A stretch of 64,000 nucleotides of DNA from Owenia fusiformis (taxonomy: Eukaryota > Annelida > Polychaeta > Sabellida > Oweniidae). Location of the stretch: positions 21,581,936-21,645,935 of the forward strand of contig CAIIXF020000006.1 in assembly GCA_903813345.2 (NCBI GenBank). Reading direction: 5' to 3'. A model generated the notes under the pieces. That model had not been told where the DNA came from. It searched no databases and saw only the letters and a program-made list of their open reading frames with translations. The position numbers and the translations under genes are program-made. This document shows, one piece after another, positions 36,812 through 47,544 of the stretch. The stretch's first letter is position 1, and the number at the start of each line of letters is the position of its first letter.

Positions 36812-37180
36812 CTTTGCATTCGTTTGACTTCACTTCTTAAAAGAGAGCTTCGTCTTCACTCTTTCAAACTAAAATAAACCTGTGAACTCACCGCGCCAAT
36901 CAGTGTTCGTCGGCCAAATTTGACCGACGTTCTTTATATGGTCATTCCTTCTTACGTCATCGTTGAGCCCGGAATTGACCAATGACATGCGCATATTTAA
37001 TTAGAACGCATTTGGCGCATGTTTCTTCAAGCTCGCTGATTGGTGGAAGGTCAGTGCGTAGGTCAAAAGTGATTTACCCAAACTGTCACCGGTACCAGTC
37101 GTGGGGGCGGGGCTACTTAACTGTAATATGGTCTCTAGTAGGCAGAGTGTAGTTTAACTAGACTCTGCAAGCAGGGTATT
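36812..37180 (-). repeat. Promoter-like dispersed repeat, copy 2 (minus orientation)
   Basis: Reverse-complement homologue of 6457-6812. Read on the minus strand it has ACCAATCAG, TGACGTAA (CRE-like), CATATAAAG (TATA, 36933-36940), then a near-palindrome GTCGGTCAAATTTGGCCGAC. A conserved segment follows, ending GCAAAG|GGTAAGT, a good splice donor at 36805-36811 that copy 1 lacks. This looks like a promoter plus first exon transcribed toward the RGL-like gene in antisense. A solo LTR is an alternative. Confidence 0.5.
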
Positions 37181-37680
37181 CTAAACTATGACTACTCCAG
37201 AATGTTAGTTTTTAAAAGTTAATATAGTGCAGTAATTTTCTCAAGGCCACCTAAGAGTGCAACCATCTGATAGACACATATACAGTTCATTGCAAAACAA
37301 AAGCAATATTTACTTAAGAGGATCAAATTAATACTCGTGAGGAGCAAGGGAATACAAAAGAGGGACAGAAGGTGACCAATGATTTATTCTCACAATATGC
37401 TTAAAACACATGACATTGGACTAGGAGAGGATATGTGGTATATCTACTGGATTTTCTCATATTTAGAGGCCCTTGGTCTACTAACCAGGCATTTATTTAA
37501 AGATCAAATATTCCACGCCCAAAAGATTTGAATGTAAACCATTTGTGAACACACCTGTTGACCACTGCATCAAAAGCCCTTTGGATATATTTTGAAAGTA
37601 ATTTCAATAAATTGTCCATGGGCTATAAAATGAAGGGGGCGTACTATGGTTGAATTCAGTTGATGTTCTGTCCACTCTTA

Positions 37681-38727
37681 TACAGGGTGTTCCAAAAGTA
37701 ACAGGACTGGTGCTGGCATTTTGTTAAATATGCACCAATCGTCTTCAAAATTTTACATAATCTACTTTCATGTATCGTGACTAAGACTGCAAAGTTTCTA
37801 CAAAATATATGAAACTCGGGTAGAGTTATGGTTGCTATAGTAACTTGACATCACAATACCTGGGGCAACATTCCACGCAAAAAGTTACAAAGACATTAAG
37901 CATTTTGTACATGCCATATCATTTTGTACATGCCATATCAAAGTTGATATGCAACAACTGGTGGGAATTACATTTGTTTTACATCATTTGATATTCCTAT
38001 GTATCCTCTACTTTAAAAAATAGGCTCCTCTTTGGTCAGTACAAGAGTAGTACTCTGTATCCATGACCCAAACACATGAGTGAACCCATTTGAGGACATG
38101 TCACGCAGGTCGATTAGACAATTTGGAGAAAGTCATACTCATCTTTAAAGGTCTTACAGCACTGATTAGCATTCCGTTCTCAATATAAGTAAAAATTAGA
38201 TATTGCATGATTAGAGGAATATGGTGCATGGTTTTAGACCTCAAGACCTAGCTCCTCTATAGCTGCATGGTCTTTAATGCCAACCTGCGGGCAGGCGCGC
38301 TATCAAGGTAGATGACTGGCTTCAAATTGGGTATTTTCAAAAACTCAACCGCGGATTGTTCAGACTGTTATACATAGTGATATTCCAGGAAATTGAATAA
38401 ATGTTATTATCATTATGAGTTATACTTGAATCTGAGTTGTATAGCAACACGTTTACAACAAAGGAACTAATAAAATAAACAATAAATGTTGTATTATAAT
38501 AGGTGAATTAGATACTTTCTTCGGTAATACAAAAATGTTAGATATCACATTTTCAGGAAAAAAGTTGCCCCGGGTATTGGAATGTCATGTTACTATAGTA
38601 ACCATAACTCTAGCTGCATTTCATCATTTTTTCTGAAACTTTAGAATTTAAGTTGCAATACTTCAAAGTACAAAGCAAAATTGACAAAATGCCAGCACCA
38701 GTCCTGTTACTTTTGGAACACCCTGTA
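37681..38727. mobile_element. Inverted-repeat element with TACAGGGTGTTCC ends (1047 bp)
   Basis: The ends TACAGGGTGTTCCAAAAGTA and TACTTTTGGAACACCCTGTA are perfect inverses, and the homology continues inward through GGACTGGTGCTGGCATTTTG. Inner arms pair again (TTGCTATAGTAACTTGACAT against ATGTCATGTTACTATAGTAA; TACCTGGGGCAAC against GTTGCCCCGGGTA). The TA at each end fits a Tc1/mariner-type TA target. No transposase frame remains. Confidence 0.8.
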
Positions 38728-39098
38728 TAACAATTGTCATGTATCCTCGATAATTATTCTCCGAATATCTGAATGGGAATATCAACTTTGAGAACTATGT
38801 GTCCTTCACTGTGCAGTTTGAATTTGGAGAAAACATGAAAGTATAAATGGGAGAGATTAAGTAGCTTATGATTAACTATGGTCAAAATTAATGTGTTTAT
38901 TCAATATATCACTTGAAATTATGGTCAATTGATATACCATGTTAAAGGTCAAGTAAACAGGAGTACCATAGTTTTGAGGCATTAATCTCTTACTGTTAAT
39001 AACATGTGTAATCAGTCTTCTGAACATTCACAAAAAACATTGGCCAAGTAGGTAATTGGCCTGATTCAATTTGTGCAATGTTATGTGGCATTGTACAA

Positions 39099-39271
39099 AC
39101 AGTGAAACCCTTTAAGTTAACACCTAGAATTGGAACACCTCTGTTAGTGGAACACTTCTCAGAGTCTTAAGACTAACTCAATATTAAATGAACCTCTATA
39201 AGTGGAACACCTCCCTAATGGAACACCTTTTAGAGGTACCAAAGGTATTTCACTTTAACAGGTTTTACTGT
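39099..39271. mobile_element. ACAGTAAAACC-family element
   Basis: The left end ACAGTGAAACCCTTTAAGTT is inverted at the right (AACAGGTTTTACTGT). The interior has repeated GTGGAACACCTC phrases. This is the most complete copy of the family in the window. Confidence 0.65.
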
Positions 39272-40077
39272 ATGTTCCAATATATACATGTATGGTCTAA
39301 GATCTAGATTGGTAGTAGTATGGTCTAGTATGGTCTAGATCTCTTGTAAAAGATTAGTAGATTAGTTATGTAGATTGTTGAAAATTGGCACATTTACTTG
39401 TTATTGATCACTTTGTAGTTTTGGTGTAAGGGAGTCAGGATTATCATGCTTAGCTAAATGAATGAGTAAAGCATCCAGTCCAAAAACACAGGCCTACAAG
39501 AACTAGGATGACATCTACCTTATTTTTTATGCAGAAGTAACTGATGCCAATTTCTTTTAAGTTTTGTGTTGGGAACATATTGGAACAAGTGCAATCCTAG
39601 TATGAGGTGTCTGCATTGCCCTCTCCTATATTGCATAGAAAGAGCAATAGGGGAGGTTTGGTATACAAGAAGTAACACTAATTTGGCCCATATTATATGT
39701 TATATTTTATTTCCAGTGAACAATCAATGTTTAGGTTACCATAGTAACCAGAAATATATTATATTTATGCAAACAATATTATAAAGGCCTACAATATACA
39801 AGTTTACAATTCATTGGCTTACAATAAAATAGACATGATAATCTTGATCAAAATACATGATAGATAAAAGTTTGTTAATATTTTAGTAGTTGAGTGGTAG
39901 TTTTAGATGCTGTTTTAATACTTCTATAAAATGTGAGTTTTGTCACAGGCCAGTTTTACAGAAAGAAGAAAATATTTTCTGTACATACTTCTACTCCAGA
40001 CTTGTCTACTATTGTATATTTGAAGCTGTATTAAGTTATTTTTTGTCTGCGATTATTGTATTGATCCCATGTGCATT

Positions 40078-40455
40078 GATTGTTTATATGTGCAAGCATT
40101 GCACATTCATTGTTCATGTTTGCAAGTATTGTTCATGTTTGCAAGTATTGTTCATATGTGCAGTTAATGTTCAAGCGTGCAATCATTGTTCATATGTGCA
40201 AGTATTGTTCACCTGCAAGCATTGTTCATATGTGCAGTTACTGTTCAAGTGGGCAATCATGGTTCATATGTTCAAGTATTGTTCGTATGTGCAGTTACTG
40301 TACAGGTGTGCAATCATTGCTCAAATGTGCAGTCACTCCGAGTACATGTGTGCAATTATTGTTCAAGTGTGAAAATCATTGGATGTCACGCTATTCATTT
40401 TTGTAGTCATTTTTCATGTTGGCACTTATTTTTCATATATGCAATCACTCTTGGC
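40078..40455. repeat. Minisatellite of about 20-22 bp units
   Basis: Imperfect tandem units of the type GTGCAAGTATTGTTCATAT, roughly 17 copies. Unit variation keeps several frames open by chance, and the resulting Cys-rich frames are not genes. Confidence 0.7.
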
Positions 40456-40684
40456 ATGAACAGTCATCTTTTAAATATGGAAAATAATGTTGTGGAAATA
40501 TCTCTAATCATCTTCACATTTTTTGTAAATTATAAAAAATAGTAAGGGTCTTATAAGAACCCTGTAAACCATGCTAAGAAATTGAAGAATCATTTATCAT
40601 GCAATTCTCAAATTGATAATAATCTCTGATTGACTTATAGTTGCATTATGTTATATTGTAAGCTTCCTGTTGTATATATGCCTA

Positions 40685-40768
40685 TTTATATCGTGACCTA
40701 CATGTATGACATGTTATATCATGACTTTCATGTATGGCATGTGTATCATGACTTACATACCATGTTAT
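40685..40768. repeat. Minisatellite, left part (CATGACCTACATGTATGACA units)
   Basis: Units of roughly 30 bp with ATCATGACYTACATGTATG. The array resumes at about 41955, so the intervening element appears to have inserted into it. Confidence 0.6.
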
Positions 40769-40770
40769 TA

Positions 40771-41945
40771 TCCCATCGAACGAAGTTCGGAGGGATATAG
40801 GGAACGCCTCCGTCCGTCCGTCCGTCCGTCCGTCCGTCCGTCCGTACGTCCGTACGTCCGTACGTACGTCCGTCCGTCCGGGCAATAACTCAAATACCGT
40901 TGGCCCGATTTTGTTCATATTTTGTACCCATATACCCTATGGGGGTAGAAGTTCTGCTCGAAAGCCGATTTTCAAAATGGCCGCTCATTTCAAAATGGCG
41001 GCCATTTTAGTGATGATTTTACAGTAATTTAGGTGCAATATGTAAAACTGTAATAGCAATATGTTTTAAATGTAAAAAAATTATAAAGGACATTAATAAT
41101 GCTACAAATGTAGACATTAAAGAAGCACATGGCAGCCATCTTGAAAAATGGCGGCCTTTACTCGTCATTTTACGATTTTTGCTGTAACTCAAAAAGTAGT
41201 GGAGCGATTTTGTTCATATTTGGTATGTGAATACTATAAGCATTGCACACTGTCTAAAGACACTTTTGGTAGAAGGCGGCCATTTTGAAAAATGGCCGCC
41301 ATTTTAACGTATTTTATTATAACTCGAAAAGTAGTGGAGCGATTTTGTTCATATTTGGTATGTGAATACTATAAGCATGGCACACTGTCCTATGACACTT
41401 TTGGTAGAAGGCGGCCATTTTGAAAAAAAATTTGAAAAATGGCCGCCATTTTAACATTTTTTACTATAACTTGAAAAGTAGCGGAGCGATTTTGTTCATA
41501 TTTGGTATGTGAATACTATAAGCACGGCACACTGTCCTATGACACTTTTGGTAGAAGGCGGCAATTTTGAAAACAATTTAAAAAAATGGCCGCCATTTTA
41601 ACGTATTTAACTATAACTCGAAAAGTAGTGGAGCGATTTTGTTCATATTTGATATGTGAATACTTTAAGCATGGCACATTGTCTAATAAAACTTTAGAGA
41701 GTAGTCGGCCATTTTGAAACATGGCCACCATTTTTATGTGTGTTATTTTACAAGTACGTGTGCGATTTTACAAGAGGTGGCTACTTAAAAGCATATTATT
41801 TCTTCTGATGACAACTTGGCTAGTGAGCAACCATTTTGAAAATGGTGGCCTTTCTGGTGTGTTGTTTTATGATATTTGCGCTTCGTTTGTAAAAATGCCA
41901 GCCATTTCTGTTCGATGGGATTCGCTACGCTTTGGCGTTGCCGTT
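40771..41945. mobile_element. CCGT-rich repeat element with tandem AATGGCCGCC modules
   Basis: It begins TCCCATCGAACGAAGTTCGG and closes with GTTCGATGGGATTCGC, giving short inverted ends. A (CCGT)n/(ACGT) microsatellite lies at 40809-40879. Then at least four modules of about 135-148 bp follow, each with AATGGCCGCCATTTTAA, GTAGTGGAGCGATTTTGTTC and GAATACTATAAGCA. No transposase. It interrupts the minisatellite on either side. Confidence 0.65.
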
Positions 41946-41954
41946 GTTCTGGTA

Positions 41955-42420
41955 TTATGACTTACATGCTTGCCATGGTGTTATTTCATGACCTACATGT
42001 ATTACAAAATGATATCTCATGATATGACATAAGATATGACATGTTGTATCATGACTTTTATGCATGACATGTTATATTATAACCTACATGTATGAAATTA
42101 TGTTCATGCCCTACATGTATTACATATTATATCATGACCTGCATGTATTACATGTTATATAATGACCTACATGTATTACATGCTATATAATGACCTACAT
42201 GTTTGACATTGTGTTATAGCATGACCTACATTTATTTCATGTTATATCATGACCTACATGTTATATCATGACATGTATGCCATTATGTTATATTATGACC
42301 TTCATGTATGATATTATGTTATATCATGACCTTCATGTATGATATTATGTTATATCATGACCTTCATGTATGATATTATGTTATATCATGACCCACATGT
42401 ACAACATTATGTTGCATCAT
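41955..42420. repeat. Minisatellite, right part
   Basis: About 14 imperfect units of TTATATCATGACCTACATGT with ATGACATTATG. A sub-block of 33-bp copies near 42280-42380 is nearly perfect. Confidence 0.7.
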
Positions 42421-43700
42421 ATAAATCACATGAACAACATTATTTTCTTCCAAAAATGTTGCTATTATGATTTACTATACAAGGGATTAGATCAATTTTT
42501 TATATTGTCCCAAAACATAATTATATTTCACATTGACCTGCTCCCTCTGACCGAAAAATAGTAATTGCAAATGAATTGATTTTTCACAAATTGAAAGTCA
42601 CTATAAAATTATTTGTTTGTTTAAATATTGAGAAGGCATTTTAGAAAAAGAAATAAGGAAAATGTAAATTGTATTCTGGGGTCAATCAGAGAATGATGAT
42701 GTCAATGAAAGTTGACCTTCACATAGTCACTGTTAGTAACAAAAATATTTATCAAAAGCCGTGTGTGCAGTTCAGAATTCACCTTAAAAGGGGAAGGTCT
42801 CAAATTTAATTCATCATTCTTGGGTACAAAAGTTCAAACCTATCATTACTCAATGATATTTGTATCTGGTTCAGAACTTGATATTCAATGATCTGTGATT
42901 TAATAGTGTGTAGGTCAGCTGTAGATAAGAGATATATGCCACTGTGTAGGTGGAACTGTGTAGGTGGAGTATATATGTTGCTGGCTGCTGGATGATTAAT
43001 CATCTTCCATAGATTGTTAGATTGAGAATCCAAAAGATTTATCAAGAGGAAATTTATTTTATATAATACAATATTTTAGATAAAAATTATGAAATCTTTT
43101 GAACAGAGTTCTGATTGAGATCATTAAATGATGGTGAAATTTCAACCAATCTGATGTGCGCATATGATGTAACTATATCTTCTTTATTATTACACCTTGT
43201 GGTACAGAACCATCAACTTGTGACGTCAGCTGTGTCACTTTTCTGGAATAATAACAGACACTGAAATATATTTCACCTGGTTGGATGGACTTTGACAGTC
43301 ACAATATTTTCTGTAATTTACTTAGATCATTGAATTACTTCTGCATGTATCTGACTCCCATGACATATTTTCTCTTATGGTCTCTCACGTAGAGAAGAGC
43401 CATCTATTAGATATTACTATGTTTGTTATGTTATAAAAGCTGTTCATGAAACATTGGTATCAAGGCCAAAGAAGCAAAATAGAATATTTAACTGAATTCA
43501 TCAGAACTTCTGTTGATTATTTTTTGCAAATATGTAAGGAGCATCGCCATCGCGTAAAAGAAAACAAACCTGTTTAGTAACCCAAAAGAATAACTTAATA
43601 AATGTCAACCCCCTCGCCTTTAAGAAATCAATATAGAAACACATAACTTCTCTTTCTACCAAGCTATATTTTTTACCCATTTTGTACCTATTTCTGATCC

Positions 43701-44022
43701 TGGTGTAAAAGGGTAGTAGGTCCTATCAAATTATGGTCCTACTCTCCATTGATTTATATGGTGACCTAAATACAACTCTTTCCCTCATTATCTTATACGC
43801 AATCAGGGCCGTTAAGAAAGGCGACCATAATCCCTGGGGGACCATCATTTCTTTCACACCGGTGTAAAAGGCTAGGAGGTCCTATTAATTTATGGTCCTA
43901 CTCTCCATTGATTTATATGGTGACCTTTTTCTCTTATTATCTTATACACAATCAGGACCAGTAAGGGCCTTTAAAAAGGGGGACTATAATCCAAGGGGGA
44001 CCATAATTTCTTTCACACCGGG
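43701..44022. mobile_element. Tandem dimer of a ~160-bp element with 10-bp flanking repeats
   Basis: Two collinear copies start at 43702 and 43861 (GGTGTAAAAGG, then GGTCCTATtAAttTATGGTC, then TCTCCATTGATTTATATGGTG), each ending CTTTCACACC. TTTCTGATCC flanks the pair at 43691-43700 and 44023-44032. The ends are weakly inverted (GGTGTAAAA and TTTCACACC). Confidence 0.6.
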
Positions 44023-44290
44023 TTTCTGATCCAAATAGTGAACATTTAAATGCTTGCTTCCTACCTACATTTGTTAGATTATACCTATTAACCTAACTTA
44101 TATAACATGATAACAATGTGGGAGGGGGAGAACAATTAATGATTGATTAGGTCTATTTTTACGAGCAAGTCTATTTCTATTACTTAATAGTTAATGAGTT
44201 CGGTTACAGTTGAATTTAATTGCATGAAATATACGTTCAAGTATGTCAGTCTCACGCGGTACTAACTTCGACCGTTAATTTGAATTTTAG

Positions 44291-44548
44291 ACCTACCAGG
44301 CTACCAGATGTTTGAAAATCGAGGATTGTGGGTCTCATACTGCACCGTTTTCCTTCAAACTTGTTCCATTCAAAGCTCAACGAAAACGGCTTTCTGTTGG
44401 TACATTAACTTGTTATACACAGTCTCTCCTTTTAGCGGTGTTTGGGTCCCCAGTTGTTCAAAGCGCTTCTCGAAATAAAAAAGAAACACAGGGAAATGAT
44501 ATTAAGACGCATGAATACGACTCGATTCGTATTTCAAAGCGTTGTTAA
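44291..44548 (+). CDS. Possible terminal exon of an unidentified gene
   Basis: After GAATTTTAG there is an 85-codon open stretch to TAA, starting TYQATRCLKIEDCGSHTAPF. It is richer in GC and more balanced in codon use than the surroundings. It has four or five cysteines, a basic patch (FKAQRKR) and a hydrophobic run (SLLLAVFG). I recognise no family, and no partner exon upstream was found. The Met inside it (44312) has no special context. It could be a pseudo-exon. Confidence 0.2.
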   Translation, partial: TYQATRCLKIEDCGSHTAPFSFKLVPFKAQRKRLSVGTLTCYTQSLLLAVFGSPVVQSASRNKKETQGNDIKTHEYDSIRISKRC

Positions 44549-44949
44549 CTTACTTAAATCCTTGTTGATTAACACTACTGTGAGTCCTAAGATGGTTTCC
44601 ATATGAAGATTGAATGAGCATTTTAGTCTGCCGCAATTTCTGACCTTGAAAAATCAACTTGCTAATCGTGTTACTCTGATATATATTCTGCCATAAATCA
44701 TAAATCAAATAGCACGAACATTATGAAAGTTTATTGAGATGTTTTCTAATCAATTAAACCAATTAACAAAAGATCAATGTTATGATCGTGATTGTTAAAT
44801 TGATGTTCTAGCCTGCCATATCTGTCTGTTGTAGTTATTATTATGAGCATGTTTTTGTTCTACACTGATTTGCTCTATAGGGACTTGGACGATGGACAGG
44901 GACGGAAAACTAAGGGACTTTGCTTGATAGAACTTACCGAATTACCTAG

Positions 44950-45430
44950 ATTCACTGGTCAGTACTAGGAGACGGTCATGACCGTTACATTCTCTTTCAA
45001 AATGGCGGACGGTAAGTGTCGGTTTCGATATTTTTTTGTTTTCGTCAAATTAAACTGCTTTGTCGTTACCATTTGGTTTCGAAATTTCGACCATATCCAG
45101 TCTGTTTGGCTTGGAAACTCCATAGTCCGTACTCTAATAAATAATTCCGTATCATATGTGAACGTCACGATCCAACGACATATTCTACCGCGCCGCTTAG
45201 GCTACAGTGCATGATGCGATGGTGAACTAAGAATTCACAAATACGGCTAAGCGAAAGAAGATAGTTGCATCGTTGCGTCAATACGTGATATGGGTACAAT
45301 TAATTATCTCGCGGAGTTTCGATGTCATACAAAGTTGGTTTGGTCGAAATTTCAAAGCAGAATGTCAACAGCCAATTGGTTTAATTCGATGAAAACCAAA
45401 ACTATCAAAATCTGCATTTACCGTCCCCGG
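44950..45430 (+). promoter_or_regulatory. CpG-richer region, possible promoter/5' exon of the small secreted protein gene
   Basis: This stretch has more CpG than its surroundings, an AAAATGGCGGACGGTAAGT motif at 44999 (Kozak-like ATG followed by a donor) and GGCGGAC. If spliced to the acceptor at 45566 the short frame meets TAA at once, so the ATG would be an upstream ORF and not the protein start. Confidence 0.3.
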
Positions 45431-45585
45431 GCAATGTCGGCAATGTACAATGTTTGAAGGGAAAACGCATTAGCAATTTAAGGATTATTAATTATTACAT
45501 GCCAGGATTGATTTTAATAAATCATTTAATGTCCAATAATATAATCAATTAATTAAAAATTTCCAGGTCCTTAATCAAGGACAAA

Positions 45586-46845
45586 ATGCAGGTATCAGTA
45601 GGATTGATGGTCGTCTTGCTAACACTTGGTGCACAAGATGTAAATGGTAATAACGGAAGGAAAAAGTTGGCAAAGCTATTAAGTAAGAAATGCCATCAGA
45701 AATATTTGCCGTCTGATGTAACCGCCTTGATGACGCAGGAGCAGGTACGAACAGGTAGATAAATTACAATTATTCTGTTACGTTATTTTGAATTGAATTG
45801 TTTCAAATTATTTAAACCAAGAAACTCGGTGTAGTCAATACTTAATCAAGTGCCATGACTATTGTAATTGCGCAAATCGTGTCAGATTCTAAGCATTTGT
45901 TTTTAACAATGATTATGGTCACAATATATTATACCCAATTAAAATTGAATCAAAACTGTGAAGTACATGTACAGGGTGTACAAAGAGAAAAAATAGAATA
46001 GATCTATAAGTGTGGAGGGAATATTCTGACAATTTAATAATCTGAAAGATTTTAGGTTTCACTTGTGGACAAATGGTTTTGAAGAAAAGCTTGTTTGATC
46101 GTAGAGAGACAAACATGGAAGAACTCTGCGAGTGATAAGGGAATATTCTCAAAATTCAGTCATCTGACGACAATCTATTTATGATTAACTTTTGAAAGTG
46201 TTACTAAGGAATTATTTTTAATGTCATCTAAAACTCATTGACGGGAGTTACTTACATTCAATTTGGGTACATTTTGGGGACACTCTGTACTTTATATCAA
46301 GAGAATGTGGAAAGAAACATGGATACTTTGAACATGTGAATTATTTCTTGGTACAATATAATATTGATATCAGAAACTTTCAAATTGACAAAGGGGTTAT
46401 TAACTTATCCTCGAAATGAAATCCATGCAAGTATTCATTCTCTCAATAGGCCTAACATATATTCATTTATTTGAAGGTCAAGGATGTTGTTATGGTGAAG
46501 CTATTGGGGTCTAGTACACAAAGGACAAGGATGTACCTCACCAAAGTATATTCTATCCTCGTCAAAGATGGCATTAGACACATTGCTTTGAAGGTACCTT
46601 AGACATTCTCTCTCAACACACGGCAGTTTGTGAGATTTCACTACCAGTAATTTAGAGACGTTATAGATTATATTGATTGCGCAAGGTCATGTACGTTACA
46701 ACTTATCCTTGTCATTTTGTAGATTAAAATAGACAAGGGACCAACTCCAGAACTTGGTAGATACATCCATGTATATTTGGAAGATGGAACTGTAACCAAT
46801 TTGGATGTTGGTATCAAGCGAAAGTCTTGTTTCAGTGCATTTTAA
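45586..46845 (+). CDS. Small secreted protein, possibly netrin/TIMP-like (NTR) fold
   Basis: Three exons: 45586-45744, 46477-46593 and 46723-46845. All introns are phase 0 and GT-AG, and the CDS gives 132 aa. It starts with a clear signal peptide (MQVSVGLMVVLLTLGAQDVN). The mature part has KKCHQKYLPSDVTAL, then a strand-rich region (VKDVVMVKLLGSS, TRMYLTKVYSILVKDG, IRHIALKIKIDKG, YIHVYLEDGTVTNLDVG), and ends KRKSCFSAF. A cysteine near the N-terminus followed by DVVMVKLL..and a Y-x-V-x-x-I-x-V-K-D-G strand recalls NTR modules, but only two cysteines are present, so the assignment is weak. TTTCCAG at 45560-45566 may be an acceptor, implying a 5' UTR intron. Confidence 0.6.
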
Positions 46846-47544
46846 AAAACAGACAGTTTAAAATATTTGATATAACTGGGATTATTTTGCTGCTTTTATG
46901 TCTCCATAGAACAGATACATTTGTACAAAGTTATAACGAAGTTAGCATTATGTTTTTGCGTATAAGCTATATAACTAATTGAAACTTTACATTTCGCTAA
47001 AAGATGTACTTATGTGTATGTATTATCGATCATTTTTAGTATTCTTTTCACAGAAAATGAATAGTTTTCTTCTCTAAATTCCTTGTGTGTAATGTGGATT
47101 GGAAAATAATTATGACTTCATGCAAAAGTATCACAATGATTCTCTTCCAATAACTATGTCTAAGGAGATGAGGAAATAAACAACATTTTATAAGCGACGT
47201 TCCCTTATAAACGGATGGAGCTGTGCGGCAAATGATGTGCGTAGTAGTAGACGTAATTTTCTGGATTAGAAAACAGTTCGAAATGGTTGTTTTCATTTTT
47301 CCAATTTATTCATTAATAATATTGTTGTTTACATTTTCAAAATAAATTGGAACGATGCCATTGAAATATAGCAAATTTACTCACTTCGAGAGCCATGTTA
47401 GATTTTGAAAATCCAAATAGCTTTCGCAGGAAGTAATAGCAAATAACATATCATCAGTCTTCTACACATAGTGATATTCAGTAATAAATTTCGTTTCAGG
47501 ATCATCAGTTCAATCTCAAGTAAGAACATTTACAAATTGGCTCT
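46846..47544. other. Intergenic stretch between convergent genes
   Basis: The plus-strand secreted-protein gene and the minus-strand GPCR converge here. AT-rich 3' UTR-like sequence; TTTATT at 47304-47309 is a possible minus-strand AATAAA for the GPCR. No gene seen. Confidence 0.4.

Noticed and set aside
40080-40542. Cys-rich frames in three reading frames (CKHCSYVQ type)
   Set aside because: Produced by the 20-22 bp minisatellite. Several frames are open at once and composition follows the repeat.
40682-40918. RTDGRTDG-type minus-strand frame
   Set aside because: Translation of the CCGT/ACGT microsatellite inside a repeat element.
44999-45010. ATGGCGGACG followed by GTAAGT as a coding first exon of the small secreted protein
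   Set aside because: Splicing to the acceptor at 45566 reaches TAA after two codons, while the ATG at 45586 opens a good signal peptide.
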